The notes under the pieces: model-generated | Database searches by the model: none | Seen by the model: only the letters and a program-made list of their open reading frames with translations | What the model was told of the DNA's origin: nothing | Made by a program: the position numbers and the translations under genes | Part shown: piece after piece, positions 33,241 to 42,226 of the stretch | How the letters are laid out: each line of letters begins with the position of its first letter | How positions within the stretch are numbered: position 1 is the stretch's first letter | DNA from: an uncultured Bacilli bacterium | GTDB taxonomy: Bacteria; Bacillota_I; Bacilli_A; RF39; UBA660 | Direction of reading: 5' to 3' | Length of the DNA stretch: 45,832 nt | Assembly: GCA_910585335.1 (NCBI GenBank) | Contig: CAJUCU010000001.1 | Span: 50,960 to 96,791 of the forward strand

Positions 33241-34263
33241 CTATTTATCCATTTCTTTTTCTAAAAGTTCTGGCATATGTCTAGGTCCTCTAATTGCCCT
33301 AACACCATATTCTTTTAATTTGGTAAATGTATATTCCTCCTTTTCATAACACTTGATTCGTTTTATTTTCATTGCCTTTGAAATGGTTAAATTTTCATCT
33401 TGATACTGATAAGGAAGATTTAATTCTATTACTTCACATTGATAAAGTATAGCAGAATAGGGGGCTCCTAAGTATAGATAGACCTTATCATGTAATTTTA
33501 TTCCAGCTGGCTGTTTCCATAATATAGTATCTTTTTGGTCAAAATAGGAAATTACATCATAGTACTTAGGATTAGCAGGGATTAACCAACTTGAACTTGT
33601 CTCTGTAAAACGATGACTTTCATTAATATAGTCCATAATTTCTTTATCTTCCAATGTATCATCTAAGATAATTGTAAGCCAATTTTTCTTATTCATGTGG
33701 TAAGCAGGATAAAAGCCTTTTTTCTTTAGAAGCTCTATAATTTTTTTAGGAGATAGTTTTATGTTTATGGCCTCTATTTTCCCTTTTTTCTCATGATCAA
33801 TTTTTTCTCCATCGATATAGATAATTAAAGCATACCACTTATCATTATTACTATTTTTAAAGACGCCATGTCCTTGAGCAGAATCCCAAGGAAAAACAGG
33901 CTCATCATGATAAGACTCCATTATAGATTGACAGATACGGTTGGTCTGTTCATTTACAAAATAAACACTTTTAAAACACTTTACCTTAATATCTTCTAGT
34001 AGTTCTTTATAGGCCTTTCGTATGTTGTTTACAAACTTTCCCACTTGACTTTCGATTCGAAAATTAATGTATTCTTCATCTATTGTTACATCATAAACTC
34101 TTCCTATTAGTGTCCCATTACAATCTACTGTAATATCGGCTCTAAAGCCATCAATAAAAAGACGGGAATACTGATAGTTTTCTCCTATTTTTTCAAAGCC
34201 ATATTCTTCTAACTTTTCAAAATCTACCCTTGTTCTTTCAAAAATCTCTTTTTCTATTTCCAT
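33241..34263 (-). CDS. MmcQ/YjbR-type protein with EVE-like C-terminal domain
   Basis: A 340-residue protein. The first 95 residues resemble the YjbR N-terminal domain (ADITVDCNGTLIGRVYDV), and 100-220 the MmcQ/YjbR fold (DKWYALIIYID, then NWLTIILDDTLEDKEI). Residues from about 222 look like an EVE/PUA-type nucleic-acid base reader: SSWLIPANPKYYDVI, ILWKQPAGIKLHDKVYLYL. EVE domains bind modified bases, so the fusion may couple modified DNA or RNA recognition to YjbR. The EVE call is tentative. The HHH protein gene ends 9 bases upstream. Confidence 0.72.
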   Translation of the reverse strand: MEIEKEIFERTRVDFEKLEEYGFEKIGENYQYSRLFIDGFRADITVDCNGTLIGRVYDVTIDEEYINFRIESQVGKFVNNIRKAYKELLEDIKVKCFKSVYFVNEQTNRICQSIMESYHDEPVFPWDSAQGHGVFKNSNNDKWYALIIYIDGEKIDHEKKGKIEAINIKLSPKKIIELLKKKGFYPAYHMNKKNWLTIILDDTLEDKEIMDYINESHRFTETSSSWLIPANPKYYDVISYFDQKDTILWKQPAGIKLHDKVYLYLGAPYSAILYQCEVIELNLPYQYQDENLTISKAMKIKRIKCYEKEEYTFTKLKEYGVRAIRGPRHMPELLEKEMDK

Positions 34264-34272
34264 ATTACCACT

Positions 34273-34542
34273 TCACTTTTCATTAGGGTGTTCTTGATCT
34301 TTCCAGTACCACCATTTTAATTTTTCAGATTCATAGATATCGTGCTCTGCATAATAGACTGCCATTCGAAATAAATACAACTGACATTTATCTTCCTCAA
34401 ACTTCTTTATCGCACAGTCTTTTTGATATAGCTCCTTTGGATTTTTGCCTCTTAAATCTTCCACACAAGTAATACCCATTTTTAAAAAACTTTCTTTTGT
34501 TCTCTTTCCGACATTTGGAATTGTAATCAAATCGGTCTTCAT
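34273..34542 (-). CDS. Helix-hairpin-helix protein (Cdd1-like)
   Basis: An 89-residue protein with the HHH motif LITIPNVGKRTKESFLKMGI, which binds DNA without sequence preference, and a C-terminal Trp-rich part (KLKWWYWKDQEHP). This matches the pathogenicity-locus Cdd1 family. The start ATG 34542 has GGAAG upstream. It shares an operon with the YjbR-EVE gene. Confidence 0.83.
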   Translation of the reverse strand: MKTDLITIPNVGKRTKESFLKMGITCVEDLRGKNPKELYQKDCAIKKFEEDKCQLYLFRMAVYYAEHDIYESEKLKWWYWKDQEHPNEK

Positions 34543-34571
34543 TTCCTATACGCTTCCTTTTTCTTTGGTTT

Positions 34572-34580
34572 ATTGTATCA
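34572..34580 (-). promoter_or_regulatory. Extended -10 promoter of the HHH-YjbR operon
   Basis: TGATACAAT on the minus strand. Confidence 0.55.
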
Positions 34581-34640
34581 TAAAAAGGCAATATTGATAA
34601 ATTTATATTTCACGAAATAACGCTTGTATTCTTTTTTATA

Positions 34641-34665
34641 TAAAAAATACGCAAAGAAACTTTGC
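34641..34665 (-). terminator. Terminator after the lipoprotein gene
   Basis: GCAAAG / CTTTGC stem with loop TTT, then GTATTTTTTATA on the minus strand. Confidence 0.8.
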
Positions 34666-34676
34666 TATTGAAAATT

Positions 34677-35186
34677 TTATTTTAGGTATCTTATTTTTAA
34701 TGGTTCTTCTTCGCATTTTTTATCTATACAATATTTTACTATCAGTTTTATACTAACTTTAAAAGTATCTTTCTTTGTTTCTAAAAAGGCATCTGATTCA
34801 CCTATTTGGTTTCCTTTTGAATCAATTTTGGCTACATTACCACTCTCAGCGATAACTGTATTTTCTAATTCTTTTTTTGTTAGTTTCGTATCAAGAGACC
34901 CATACAATAAATTATCATTAAAATATAGTCCAATAGAAAACTTGGCTTTGTTTGAGATGTTTCCCTTTACTTTAAAATTACTAATTAATAATGCTTGGGT
35001 TGATTCCTCATAATAAACTTTGCCTGTTTGAAAATAAAAATGGTTTGATTCTCCAATAAATTTATAAGTATAGTCATTCATATTATTATGCTTTGTATCT
35101 TCTTTAAATAAAACTTCCTTCTTATTACAACCTGTTACTAATAACAAACAAGTTACGGCAATTGCCACTAGTCCTACTCTTTTCAT
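34677..35186 (-). CDS. Lipoprotein of unknown function
   Basis: A 169-residue lipoprotein: signal peptide MKRVGLVAIAVTCLLLVTGC with lipobox LVTGC, so Cys20 becomes the lipid anchor. The mature part is beta-rich and not recognised (YYEESTQALLISNFKVKGN). It has its own extended -10 promoter and terminator, a single-gene unit. Confidence 0.8.
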   Translation of the reverse strand: MKRVGLVAIAVTCLLLVTGCNKKEVLFKEDTKHNNMNDYTYKFIGESNHFYFQTGKVYYEESTQALLISNFKVKGNISNKAKFSIGLYFNDNLLYGSLDTKLTKKELENTVIAESGNVAKIDSKGNQIGESDAFLETKKDTFKVSIKLIVKYCIDKKCEEEPLKIRYLK

Positions 35187-35209
35187 CCCTATACCTCTCT
35201 TTATTTTTA

Positions 35210-35218
35210 ATTATACCA
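35210..35218 (-). promoter_or_regulatory. Extended -10 promoter of the lipoprotein gene
   Basis: TGGTATAAT on the minus strand. Confidence 0.6.
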
Positions 35219-35260
35219 AAACAGTAGAATAAAACAAGATTTACCAGTTTCCTTCGTTAT

Positions 35261-36346
35261 TTAACAGATGGTACTAATTAGTTTTGTTTTACTTATTTTC
35301 TCATATAGCATTTCTTTATTGGTAAAAATATATTTTATTGTTGAGATTAAGTAAAAAACAAGGATTAACCCTATCACGAAAACACCCAATAGTTCTCTTA
35401 CTGGACTATTTTGTATGTAAAATATCATATAACATAAACTAGTAGGGATGATGATATAAATTGCTAACGCGATTAATTTTCTAAGAAATAACTTTGATTT
35501 ATTATACTCATTTTTTTCATCTTTTACTGTAATATTCAAAAATCTCTGTCCAGGCGTACTCCCTGTTAAAAATAAGGGTAGTAACAGATAGTAGAAAAGG
35601 GCAAAGATCGTTTGCAAATAGACATTATTTTGGGTGAGTATAATAATTATCGATTCTATTGTTATAAATAAAGTAATATCTAGAAGGAAGGCTACACTTC
35701 TTCTAAGACCTGATACCACTTTTCCCTTTTCTTTGGCTTTTTGATTAATCTCATCTATTTTAGGAACAAAATAGGTAATTGGTTTACTTAAGTAATAGCC
35801 AAGGAGGCCGCCTAAGGTGTTTAGAATTAAATCATCTACATCAAAAAGACGATAACCTCTAGGATAGATAAAATAAAGTCCTGTTAATTGAGTTAGTTCA
35901 AAAAAAAGGCTTAATAAAAATGAAAAAAGTAAGACTTGTTTTTTGTTGCATTTGAAATAATAACGAAGAAATATACCAAAGGGAAGCATCAATAAAACAT
36001 TAAATGCTGGTACATAAAAGTAGGACTCTTTTAAAGCCTTTAAATAAGTAGAGGTTGTTGTTATATCAAAGGATGAATGTTTTAGAAAGTCAAAGGCAAA
36101 ATCAAAGGGAATTAATTGCATTCTAGGACTTGTCATTTTGGCTACTTCGCTCATTTTAGGGAGAGGAAGAATTACCAGAAAATAGGCACATAACAAATAG
36201 TAGATAAAAAGATAGGTGATAATCGATTTCAGTGGTGAGATAGAGCCATATTTATGATACTCTCTTATAATAAAAGGAATGGTAAATAAGAATGCTACTA
36301 AGGGAAAAATGAAAGTGGCATATTTAATTACTGTTAAATAACCCAT
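35261..36346 (-). CDS. VanZ-RDD membrane protein
   Basis: A 361-residue membrane protein with two known domains. The VanZ-like part (to about 200) has LLCAYFLVILPLP, LLMLPFGIFLRYY and FELTQLTGLYFIYPRGYRLFDVDDLILNTLGG. The C-terminal RDD-like part has RRSVAFLLDITLF and FLTGSTPGQRFLNITV. VanZ-type proteins can give teicoplanin tolerance, but most have an unknown envelope role. The preceding promoter region (around 36390) has TGTATAAT. No partner genes for glycopeptide resistance are present. Confidence 0.86.
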   Translation of the reverse strand: MGYLTVIKYATFIFPLVAFLFTIPFIIREYHKYGSISPLKSIITYLFIYYLLCAYFLVILPLPKMSEVAKMTSPRMQLIPFDFAFDFLKHSSFDITTTSTYLKALKESYFYVPAFNVLLMLPFGIFLRYYFKCNKKQVLLFSFLLSLFFELTQLTGLYFIYPRGYRLFDVDDLILNTLGGLLGYYLSKPITYFVPKIDEINQKAKEKGKVVSGLRRSVAFLLDITLFITIESIIIILTQNNVYLQTIFALFYYLLLPLFLTGSTPGQRFLNITVKDEKNEYNKSKLFLRKLIALAIYIIIPTSLCYMIFYIQNSPVRELLGVFVIGLILVFYLISTIKYIFTNKEMLYEKISKTKLISTIC

Positions 36347-36436
36347 ACCTTTTCACCTACCTGTTCTTTTTGTCTTTCTTACTATTTTATTATTATACAC
36401 TATTTTTTCATTCTTACACTTACAGTTTTGTCATGC

Positions 36437-37315
36437 TTATTTTTTCCGAATCTTTATGATGTCCTCTTTTTCTAGTACACCTATTAATAAAGAAGAATTT
36501 ATATTATGCATTTTCTTATTATCTGCTACTTGTTTTTCATCAAAATTTGCATAACAGTATTTGCAAAAGTGACTACAAGAATTATAAACACCTATATCTA
36601 CCATTTGGACGCAGTTACACTTTCTAGCAGTCCAACTTTTATAAGTTTTACCAGTCAGTCGAAAAGCCATTTCATGCGAGAGACATTCCCCCTTTTTAAA
36701 TCCATACTCTACTAGGTTTCTATCTTCAAAACAGGTTTGTACTGTCATGTTGTGATTTTTGGCACTTTCACTAAAATGCACACCTATTTTCCGATAATCT
36801 TCATCTTTAAATTCTCTATATTGTAGTATAGAGGCATTTTTTCTAACATTTTTATAATCATCTAGAAACGAAACAATCCAATTTTTTACATAGCCATCTA
36901 GAAGAGTACATAATCTATCAAATGCTTTTATATGATACTCTGTGTTATATTTGTTACTTAAAAAAATAGGGTCATAACGAATATACAGACAATCTATTCC
37001 TACTATTTTAGATAGTTTTTTAATTGTTTTTATAATTTCTTTTTTATCTGGAACATTAGGTTCAATATCGTTTTTGTAGGGAGTTAGGGTTACTTGAAAA
37101 ATGATTGGCTCCTTTATTTCTTTTAGAAAATCTAGAATAGGAGCAGGATTCTTGGTACAAAAAAGGATGGCGTCAACATCCTCAAAATAAATTCTACTCA
37201 CTAATTGTTTATGAAATGGATTTCTTACATCCAAGTATCCTTCTTTATAACGAGTGATAAACCATTTAGAATAAAAGGCTACAATATCTGTTCTACCACT
37301 TACATTTAGAATCAT
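36437..37315 (-). CDS. DUF1848 protein with Cys-rich cluster motif
   Basis: A 292-residue protein of the DUF1848 family: it starts MILNVSGRTDIVAFYSKWF, has DAILFCTKNPAP, and ends with the Cys-rich CNCVQMVDIGVYNSCSHFC and KYCYAN. The C-terminal Cys set (CSHFCKYCYAN) looks like an Fe-S site, as in distant radical-SAM DNA-repair relatives. The gene starts 7 bases after the comEB stop and shares its operon. Confidence 0.83.
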   Translation of the reverse strand: MILNVSGRTDIVAFYSKWFITRYKEGYLDVRNPFHKQLVSRIYFEDVDAILFCTKNPAPILDFLKEIKEPIIFQVTLTPYKNDIEPNVPDKKEIIKTIKKLSKIVGIDCLYIRYDPIFLSNKYNTEYHIKAFDRLCTLLDGYVKNWIVSFLDDYKNVRKNASILQYREFKDEDYRKIGVHFSESAKNHNMTVQTCFEDRNLVEYGFKKGECLSHEMAFRLTGKTYKSWTARKCNCVQMVDIGVYNSCSHFCKYCYANFDEKQVADNKKMHNINSSLLIGVLEKEDIIKIRKK

Positions 37316-37322
37316 ACACTAT

Positions 37323-37811
37323 TTAGTATCCTTTGATTCCATCAATTGATTCATCATTTTCTATATAGTCATTTACTAAAACATGTCTATATTCCTCTTT
37401 AGTATCCCTAATATAAATATCCTTAATTCCTGCATTGATAATGATTCTTTTACACATAGAACAAGGATTAGAGTTTGAAATATAACTGCCATCTTCGTAG
37501 TTTTTTCTGCATAAATATAGTGTGGATCCTAACATCTTGTTTCTTTCGGCACTAATGATTGCATTTTGTTCAGCATGGACACTACGGCATAGTTCATATC
37601 TTTCTCCACGTGGTACTTTCAATTTTTCTCTAATGCATTCTTTCATCTCACAACAGTTTTGTCTTCCTCTAGGTGCGCCATTATAGCCTGTGGCAATTAC
37701 CTCATCATTGGCGACAATTACAGCGCCAAAGTTCCTTCTGATACAAGTAGATCTCTCTAATGCTACTTCAGCCATATCTAAATAATAATTTATTTTATCT
37801 CTTCTTTTCAT
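37323..37811 (-). CDS. comEB: dCMP deaminase (ComEB)
   Basis: A 162-residue deoxycytidylate deaminase. Zinc-site residues are His79-Ala80-Glu81 (SVHAEQNA) and Cys117/Cys120 (NPCSMC). ATG 37811 (MKRRDKINYYLDMAEV) is chosen because AGGAG precedes it; the frame is open further upstream through the upstream terminator. It makes dUMP for dTTP synthesis. The DUF1848 gene follows in the same unit. Confidence 0.92.
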   Translation of the reverse strand: MKRRDKINYYLDMAEVALERSTCIRRNFGAVIVANDEVIATGYNGAPRGRQNCCEMKECIREKLKVPRGERYELCRSVHAEQNAIISAERNKMLGSTLYLCRKNYEDGSYISNSNPCSMCKRIIINAGIKDIYIRDTKEEYRHVLVNDYIENDESIDGIKGY

Positions 37812-37844
37812 TGCTACTACTCCTACTTCTCTTTTATTTATTTT

Positions 37845-37853
37845 ATTATAACA
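37845..37853 (-). promoter_or_regulatory. Extended -10 promoter of comEB
   Basis: TGTTATAAT on the minus strand, just after the terminator of the gene upstream. Confidence 0.6.
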
Positions 37854-37856
37854 TAC

Positions 37857-37886
37857 AAAAAGAAAAATCATAGGTTTGATTTTTCT
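37857..37886 (-). terminator. Terminator before comEB
   Basis: Perfect 10-pair stem AGAAAAATCA / TGATTTTTCT with loop AACCTA, then TTTT on the minus strand. Confidence 0.85.
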
Positions 37887-37890
37887 CTCA

Positions 37891-38649
37891 TTAATCAAGA
37901 AAGTCAAATCCCTTGATTTTTTCTTTATTTCTACAATGTTGATGTCTTTCTTCTAATGGTACTTCTCTACAAATAGATGTTAATTCATCCTTTAATCTTA
38001 ATTCTTTATCTGATATAAACCATTCTTCTTGTTTCCAATCTATATATTGTTCTAAATTTTCATCATAAACTTTTTTAGGAATTTGAAAGATCTCCCAATC
38101 ATGTAAAATATAATCATAAAACGTCTCATAAATATTAAATTTAGAAGTAGTAATCGTTCTATATCTAGCACTTTCTATTGCATCATGGTTGCATGCCTGG
38201 ACCAATACAGATTTTAAAGTAACATCTCTTCCCTGCCAGTTTTCTTCTATATTAGGAATTCCTGTTGTTTTTGAAAGATCAGCATGTCCTTTTCTATAAT
38301 TCCATACTGTATTTTTGCTTTTATAGACATTAATAAAATACTTTACTAAGGCTAATCTCATTTGTTGTTCTTTAGGGTTTACGTCATAAGTTCTTGTCAA
38401 TAAGGCTTCTTTCCAGCCTAATAAATTTTCTAACATTTCTTCTTTCTTATAGTACCAGAGTGTTTCTTCATCTGGATGCATATAAGCTCTAAAAAATGGA
38501 ATGACGAATCCTGCTGCATGTGCAATGGAAGCATAATTATCTACATCAAAAAGTTTTCCATCTGTCATTATATAAGTTCCATCATTCCAATAACGCTCAG
38601 GATCTTTTCCATATTCTTCTAAAATATCAGCATCATAATAATAAGCCAT
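37891..38649 (-). CDS. Protein of unknown function
   Basis: A 252-residue soluble protein that I do not recognise. It begins MAYYYDADILEEYG and is rich in Tyr, Trp and Glu (WYYKKEEML, DWEIFQIPKK). ATG 38649 is chosen because GGAGAAAATAT precedes it. It has its own terminator and no clear partner; the neighbouring gene is a dCMP deaminase. Confidence 0.72.
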   Translation of the reverse strand: MAYYYDADILEEYGKDPERYWNDGTYIMTDGKLFDVDNYASIAHAAGFVIPFFRAYMHPDEETLWYYKKEEMLENLLGWKEALLTRTYDVNPKEQQMRLALVKYFINVYKSKNTVWNYRKGHADLSKTTGIPNIEENWQGRDVTLKSVLVQACNHDAIESARYRTITTSKFNIYETFYDYILHDWEIFQIPKKVYDENLEQYIDWKQEEWFISDKELRLKDELTSICREVPLEERHQHCRNKEKIKGFDFLD

Positions 38650-38715
38650 ATATTTTCTCCATTTAGTCATTCATTCTATCTCAAATATATCACTACATTC
38701 CTTTTTGTCAATATT

Positions 38716-38835
38716 TTAAGATGCTAATGTTATGACAGAGCGTATTAGCATAATTGGTACAAAAAGAATGATGACTAAGATGGTTAAAATAATACCGATT
38801 ATTAGAAATCCAAAATCTTTTACTTTTTGCATCAT
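38716..38835 (-). CDS. Small membrane protein, 39 residues
   Basis: An ORF starting MMQKVKDFGFLIIGIILTIL with one long hydrophobic segment (residues 9-34) and a short tail. AAGGGAAG precedes ATG 38835. It ends before 38715 and lies downstream of the XRE-DUF4097 genes on the same strand, so it is probably the third gene of that operon. Not recognised. Confidence 0.7.
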   Translation of the reverse strand: MMQKVKDFGFLIIGIILTILVIILFVPIMLIRSVITLAS

Positions 38836-38903
38836 TATAACTTCCCTTCTATACTTTCATTATACCTTTAAAAGACGCTTCGTAACATTACAGTTTTGTT
38901 AGA

Positions 38904-39797
38904 TTATCTACCATTTTCTACTGTAATATCGCCACAATTATTTTTTAATGTTAAGGTGGTCTTTGCTCTACGATGATTCTGTTCTATATCAACATCCCCT
39001 AAATCCGTTTTGGCATCAATGTAAATTTCATTCGTAGTGCCAATTTCAATACTACCAAATGAATTTTTAATACTAGAATCTTTATTAATATAAAGACTTT
39101 CTATTTCAATATCACCACAATCTTCTTTTGCGTCAATATAATTTAATACTTTTTTAATTTCAATATTCCCATAGCTATTTTTTACAATAATATCGTCTAC
39201 TTTTCTAACTTCAATATCACCACATGACTCTTTTATGTTTGCATATTTTGCTTCTCCTACTTTGATATCTCCATAATCGTTTTTTACTGTTACTTTTTCT
39301 CCACTCGCAATTGAAACATCACCACATGCTTCTTCTACCTCAATGGTTGCATTTTTGAAATTATCTATTCTAATATCACCATAATCATTTTTAACAGTTA
39401 ATTTTTCTTGATAGTTCTCTGGCAAGTAAATTTCCACTTTGTTCTTTTTCATATTAAAGCATATGCCAATACAAGCTTTTTCTTGAAAGTGAACTAGCAA
39501 TTGGTCGTTTGTATTTTCTACCTTCAATTGTTTTTTCTCACCAAAAACTACTACTCTAACTTTATCATCATTTGATTTTTTAAAATAAATATCACTAATA
39601 CTACTATCTACTTTGATATTACTTAAATTAGCATCATATTTTTCATCGAAAATTTTCGTTGTACTTACTTTGTTGATTTTAAAAAATTTAGGTCCTATTA
39701 TCTTTCCATCTATGAACATGAACATAAATCCAAGTAAGCTGATGACAAGTATAGAAAGCAGTATAATTAGCGTAATAATTAATCCTTTATTTTGCAT
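38904..39797 (-). CDS. DUF4097-type beta-solenoid envelope protein
   Basis: A 297-residue protein with an N-terminal membrane segment (LIITLIILLSILVISLLGF) and then a repetitive beta-strand domain. From about residue 125 it has coils of about 20 residues with a G-[DN]-I core: NDYGDI, EACGDV, NDYGDI, ESCGDI, NSYGNI, EDCGDI, NSFGSI, TDLGDV, NNCGDI. The coils alternate an aromatic residue with Cys or Leu. Start ATG 39797 overlaps the XRE gene and has AGGAGG in front. XRE-DUF4097 pairs are common in Bacillota and may sense the envelope. Confidence 0.85.
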   Translation of the reverse strand: MQNKGLIITLIILLSILVISLLGFMFMFIDGKIIGPKFFKINKVSTTKIFDEKYDANLSNIKVDSSISDIYFKKSNDDKVRVVVFGEKKQLKVENTNDQLLVHFQEKACIGICFNMKKNKVEIYLPENYQEKLTVKNDYGDIRIDNFKNATIEVEEACGDVSIASGEKVTVKNDYGDIKVGEAKYANIKESCGDIEVRKVDDIIVKNSYGNIEIKKVLNYIDAKEDCGDIEIESLYINKDSSIKNSFGSIEIGTTNEIYIDAKTDLGDVDIEQNHRRAKTTLTLKNNCGDITVENGR

Positions 39798-40422
39798 TGT
39801 TTTTTCCTCCTAACATAAAAAGTAATTTAACAATTTCTTCTATTAATGCTGCCACTATCCATAATATCCATGTAATATGCCATGCAAAGGTTACAAAACT
39901 GATATATAAATAGACTAATAATGTTACTGTTTCAATAATTATTTTGATTTGTTTTAATACCTTTGGTTCTTGTTCCTCTTTTTCCTTTTTCTTAACCTTT
40001 TGTCCATAGACCATATTGGTGTAGATAATTACATAAGTTCCAATTCCACAAAAAGCTAGAAAGATGCTTGATCCCACAATCGGGTTCATATTGAGTACTG
40101 GTATTGTAATCATGATCCAGATAACGGCCATAAAATAAAACAGAACACCAAGGGCGATTCCAACGCCTTTCTTCTTTTTATTTTCCATTATCTCTTCGGC
40201 TGTTTTTATTTTCTCATCATTACTTTTCTTTCCAGTTAAAAGTTCATCTGCTGTAATTCCATATAATTGGCAAAGAGGGACAATTTTATCAAAGTCGGGC
40301 GTGCTTCCATCTGTCTCCCATTTTGATATTGTCTGTCGTGTTACACCCAATTTCTCTGCTACTTCTTCTTGGGATAAATGCTTTTCCTTTCGTAAATTTA
40401 GGAGCTTTTCTCCGATTGTCAT
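39787..40422 (-). CDS. XRE-family regulator with membrane segments
   Basis: A 211-residue protein. The N-terminal XRE helix-turn-helix is complete: LSQEEVAEKLGVTRQTISKWE at about 16-36 (Trp is TGG). From about residue 88 come four hydrophobic segments, so the regulator is anchored in the membrane. It overlaps the DUF4097 gene by 11 bases, and the two are likely a sensor and its partner. ATG 40422 has GAGGTGAAA in front. Confidence 0.87.
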   Translation of the reverse strand: MTIGEKLLNLRKEKHLSQEEVAEKLGVTRQTISKWETDGSTPDFDKIVPLCQLYGITADELLTGKKSNDEKIKTAEEIMENKKKKGVGIALGVLFYFMAVIWIMITIPVLNMNPIVGSSIFLAFCGIGTYVIIYTNMVYGQKVKKKEKEEQEPKVLKQIKIIIETVTLLVYLYISFVTFAWHITWILWIVAALIEEIVKLLFMLGGKNNAK

Positions 40423-40439
40423 ATTTTTTCACCTCGTCT

Positions 40440-40492
40440 TCATTATATACTTACTTGTAGTTGCATTCTACCAATTTTAGTTGGAAATTTGT
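40440..40492 (-). promoter_or_regulatory. Promoter region and possible operator of the XRE-DUF4097 operon
   Basis: Minus-strand GTATATAAT near 40441-40449 is a likely -10. Upstream is an inverted repeat TAGTTG-9 bases-CAACTA and a second CAACTA, which could be operator half-sites for the XRE protein. Tentative. Confidence 0.45.
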
Positions 40493-40509
40493 CAACTAGA
40501 CTTAACATT

Positions 40510-40538
40510 ACATAAAAAACAGCCTATCTCAGACTGCT
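40510..40538 (-). terminator. Terminator after the permuted NlpC/P60-like gene
   Basis: AGCAGTC / GGCTGTT stem (with wobble pairs), loop TGAGATA, then TTTTTTA on the minus strand. Confidence 0.7.
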
Positions 40539-40546
40539 TTCTTCTC

Positions 40547-41071
40547 TTATTTATATAATATGTAGCTTCCTTGATATATTTCTTCGAACTCCTCTAGACA
40601 TTCAAAATCTTTTGGAATGACAAGACAAGTATTTTTATTAAACTTATGAATCCCAGCACGTTCTAGAACTTGTGCTACAAAATAACTACATACATACCTA
40701 TTTTTTAATGTCACAGGAATACCAAAGTATCTTGGGATTAAACAAAAGAAATCATATTTATAAAGTCTACTATTCATCTTCATATCATTTAGAATATTCT
40801 TTACATTTTGATATTGTTCTTCTGTTACTTCTATTTCATAAATTTTGCATTTTGTTTTGTTAAATACTTTGAAAAACTCTCCATCTTTATCATCTATAGT
40901 AAAGCCTGCATTCCAGATTGCTCGCAGTGTTTTTCTTCCAAAACTATAAACCTTGTTACAACTTTTATCTAGACTTAATCCAATGTGACTATATTCAGAA
41001 TGTGTTGCTATTTTAATTAATCTAGATGGTACTGTGTTTGTATGCATTAGTAGTATATAAATTTTTTTCAT
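40547..41071 (-). CDS. YiiX/YebB-like permuted NlpC/P60 cysteine hydrolase
   Basis: A 174-residue protein of the permuted papain-like amidopeptidase group: active His29 in SEYSHIGLS and active Cys128 in YVCSYFVAQVLERAGI. Proteins of this group may cut lipids or peptides. There is no signal peptide. AAGGTG is in front of ATG 41071. It sits downstream of htrA but seems to have its own promoter region at 41072-41131. Confidence 0.8.
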   Translation of the reverse strand: MKKIYILLMHTNTVPSRLIKIATHSEYSHIGLSLDKSCNKVYSFGRKTLRAIWNAGFTIDDKDGEFFKVFNKTKCKIYEIEVTEEQYQNVKNILNDMKMNSRLYKYDFFCLIPRYFGIPVTLKNRYVCSYFVAQVLERAGIHKFNKNTCLVIPKDFECLEEFEEIYQGSYILYK

Positions 41072-41131
41072 ATTACTTCCACACCTTACTATTATATAAT
41101 ATCATATTTTTTCCTATTTAAAAAGACGATT

Positions 41132-42226
41132 TTACTCGCCTTTACTTAGTTTTACTTTTGTTTTATGTTCTTTTCCATCTCGGTTATAAGTAATTTCTAT
41201 TTCTTCTCCTACTTTATATTTGTAAAGTTCATAGCGTAAATATGCAGAAGACTCTACTTTTTCTCCATTAATTGCTGTAATTACATCGCCTTCTTTTAAA
41301 TCTGATTTGGCAGCGCCTGTTCCTTCTACTGTTTTTACTACTATTACACCATAGGTAATGCTCTTATCAATTTTATAGGAATCTCTATACATTTGATTTT
41401 CTGAAACATTAATCATATTGATTCCAAGAACTGGCCATTCTATTTTTTCGCCCTTTTCTAGCGAGTCAATATGGCTCATCGCATATTCTATTGGAATCGC
41501 AAATCCCATACCTTCAATTTCTTCTTGTACTAGTTTCATGGAATTAATACCAATTACTTCTCCATTAGAATTTAATAGAGGTCCTCCACTATTTCCAGGA
41601 TTGATTGCTGCATCTGTCTGTAATACTCTCATAACCCAATCGTTACTATTGGAATTTCCAACACTGACAGATACCATTCTATCTTTTCCAGAAAGACGTC
41701 CACTGGTAACACTTCCACGATAATTGTATCCTAGAGGTGATCCAACTGTGAAGACCGTATCCCCAAGACGCATTTTCGTAGAATCTCCTATTGCCGCCAC
41801 CTTCTTGGTATTCTTTTTACTTACGCCAATGACTGCTAAATCTAAATACTCATCACTACCCAGTACTTTTCCCTCTATTTCACTATCATCTGATAACACT
41901 AATTTTACAGACTCCATATCGGCAATAACATGATGATTGGTCATAACATATCCTCTGTTTTCATCTACTTTATAGAAAAATCCTGTACCTGTAGATGCTA
42001 TTTGTCCGTTTTTGGTACCTTGAATTAAAACAACTGCATCATATACTTTTTCTACTGAATCGGCAAGAGATCCATCTTCTAAAATTACTTTTCCATTTTC
42101 TCTTACAATTGTCGTTTTCAAAAATGAATCCATTATTGGTGTAAAGCGGAAAATACTCAATGTTAATACTGCACCTATTATAAAAGATCCTATTATAAAG
42201 ATACCTGTTTTTATATTTTTATTCAT
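41132..42226 (-). CDS. htrA: HtrA-type serine protease
   Basis: A 364-residue membrane-anchored protease. The N-terminal segment GIFIIGSFIIGAVLTLSIF (8-26) is the anchor. Catalytic residues are His99 (TNHHVI), Asp129 (YLDLAV) and Ser213 (GNSGGPL). One PDZ domain follows (SDLKEGDVITAINGEKVESS). It degrades misfolded proteins outside the membrane. The ATG overlaps the end of the broken Abi gene by 8 bases; GGAGTG precedes it. Confidence 0.93.
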   Translation of the reverse strand: MNKNIKTGIFIIGSFIIGAVLTLSIFRFTPIMDSFLKTTIVRENGKVILEDGSLADSVEKVYDAVVLIQGTKNGQIASTGTGFFYKVDENRGYVMTNHHVIADMESVKLVLSDDSEIEGKVLGSDEYLDLAVIGVSKKNTKKVAAIGDSTKMRLGDTVFTVGSPLGYNYRGSVTSGRLSGKDRMVSVSVGNSNSNDWVMRVLQTDAAINPGNSGGPLLNSNGEVIGINSMKLVQEEIEGMGFAIPIEYAMSHIDSLEKGEKIEWPVLGINMINVSENQMYRDSYKIDKSITYGVIVVKTVEGTGAAKSDLKEGDVITAINGEKVESSAYLRYELYKYKVGEEIEITYNRDGKEHKTKVKLSKGE

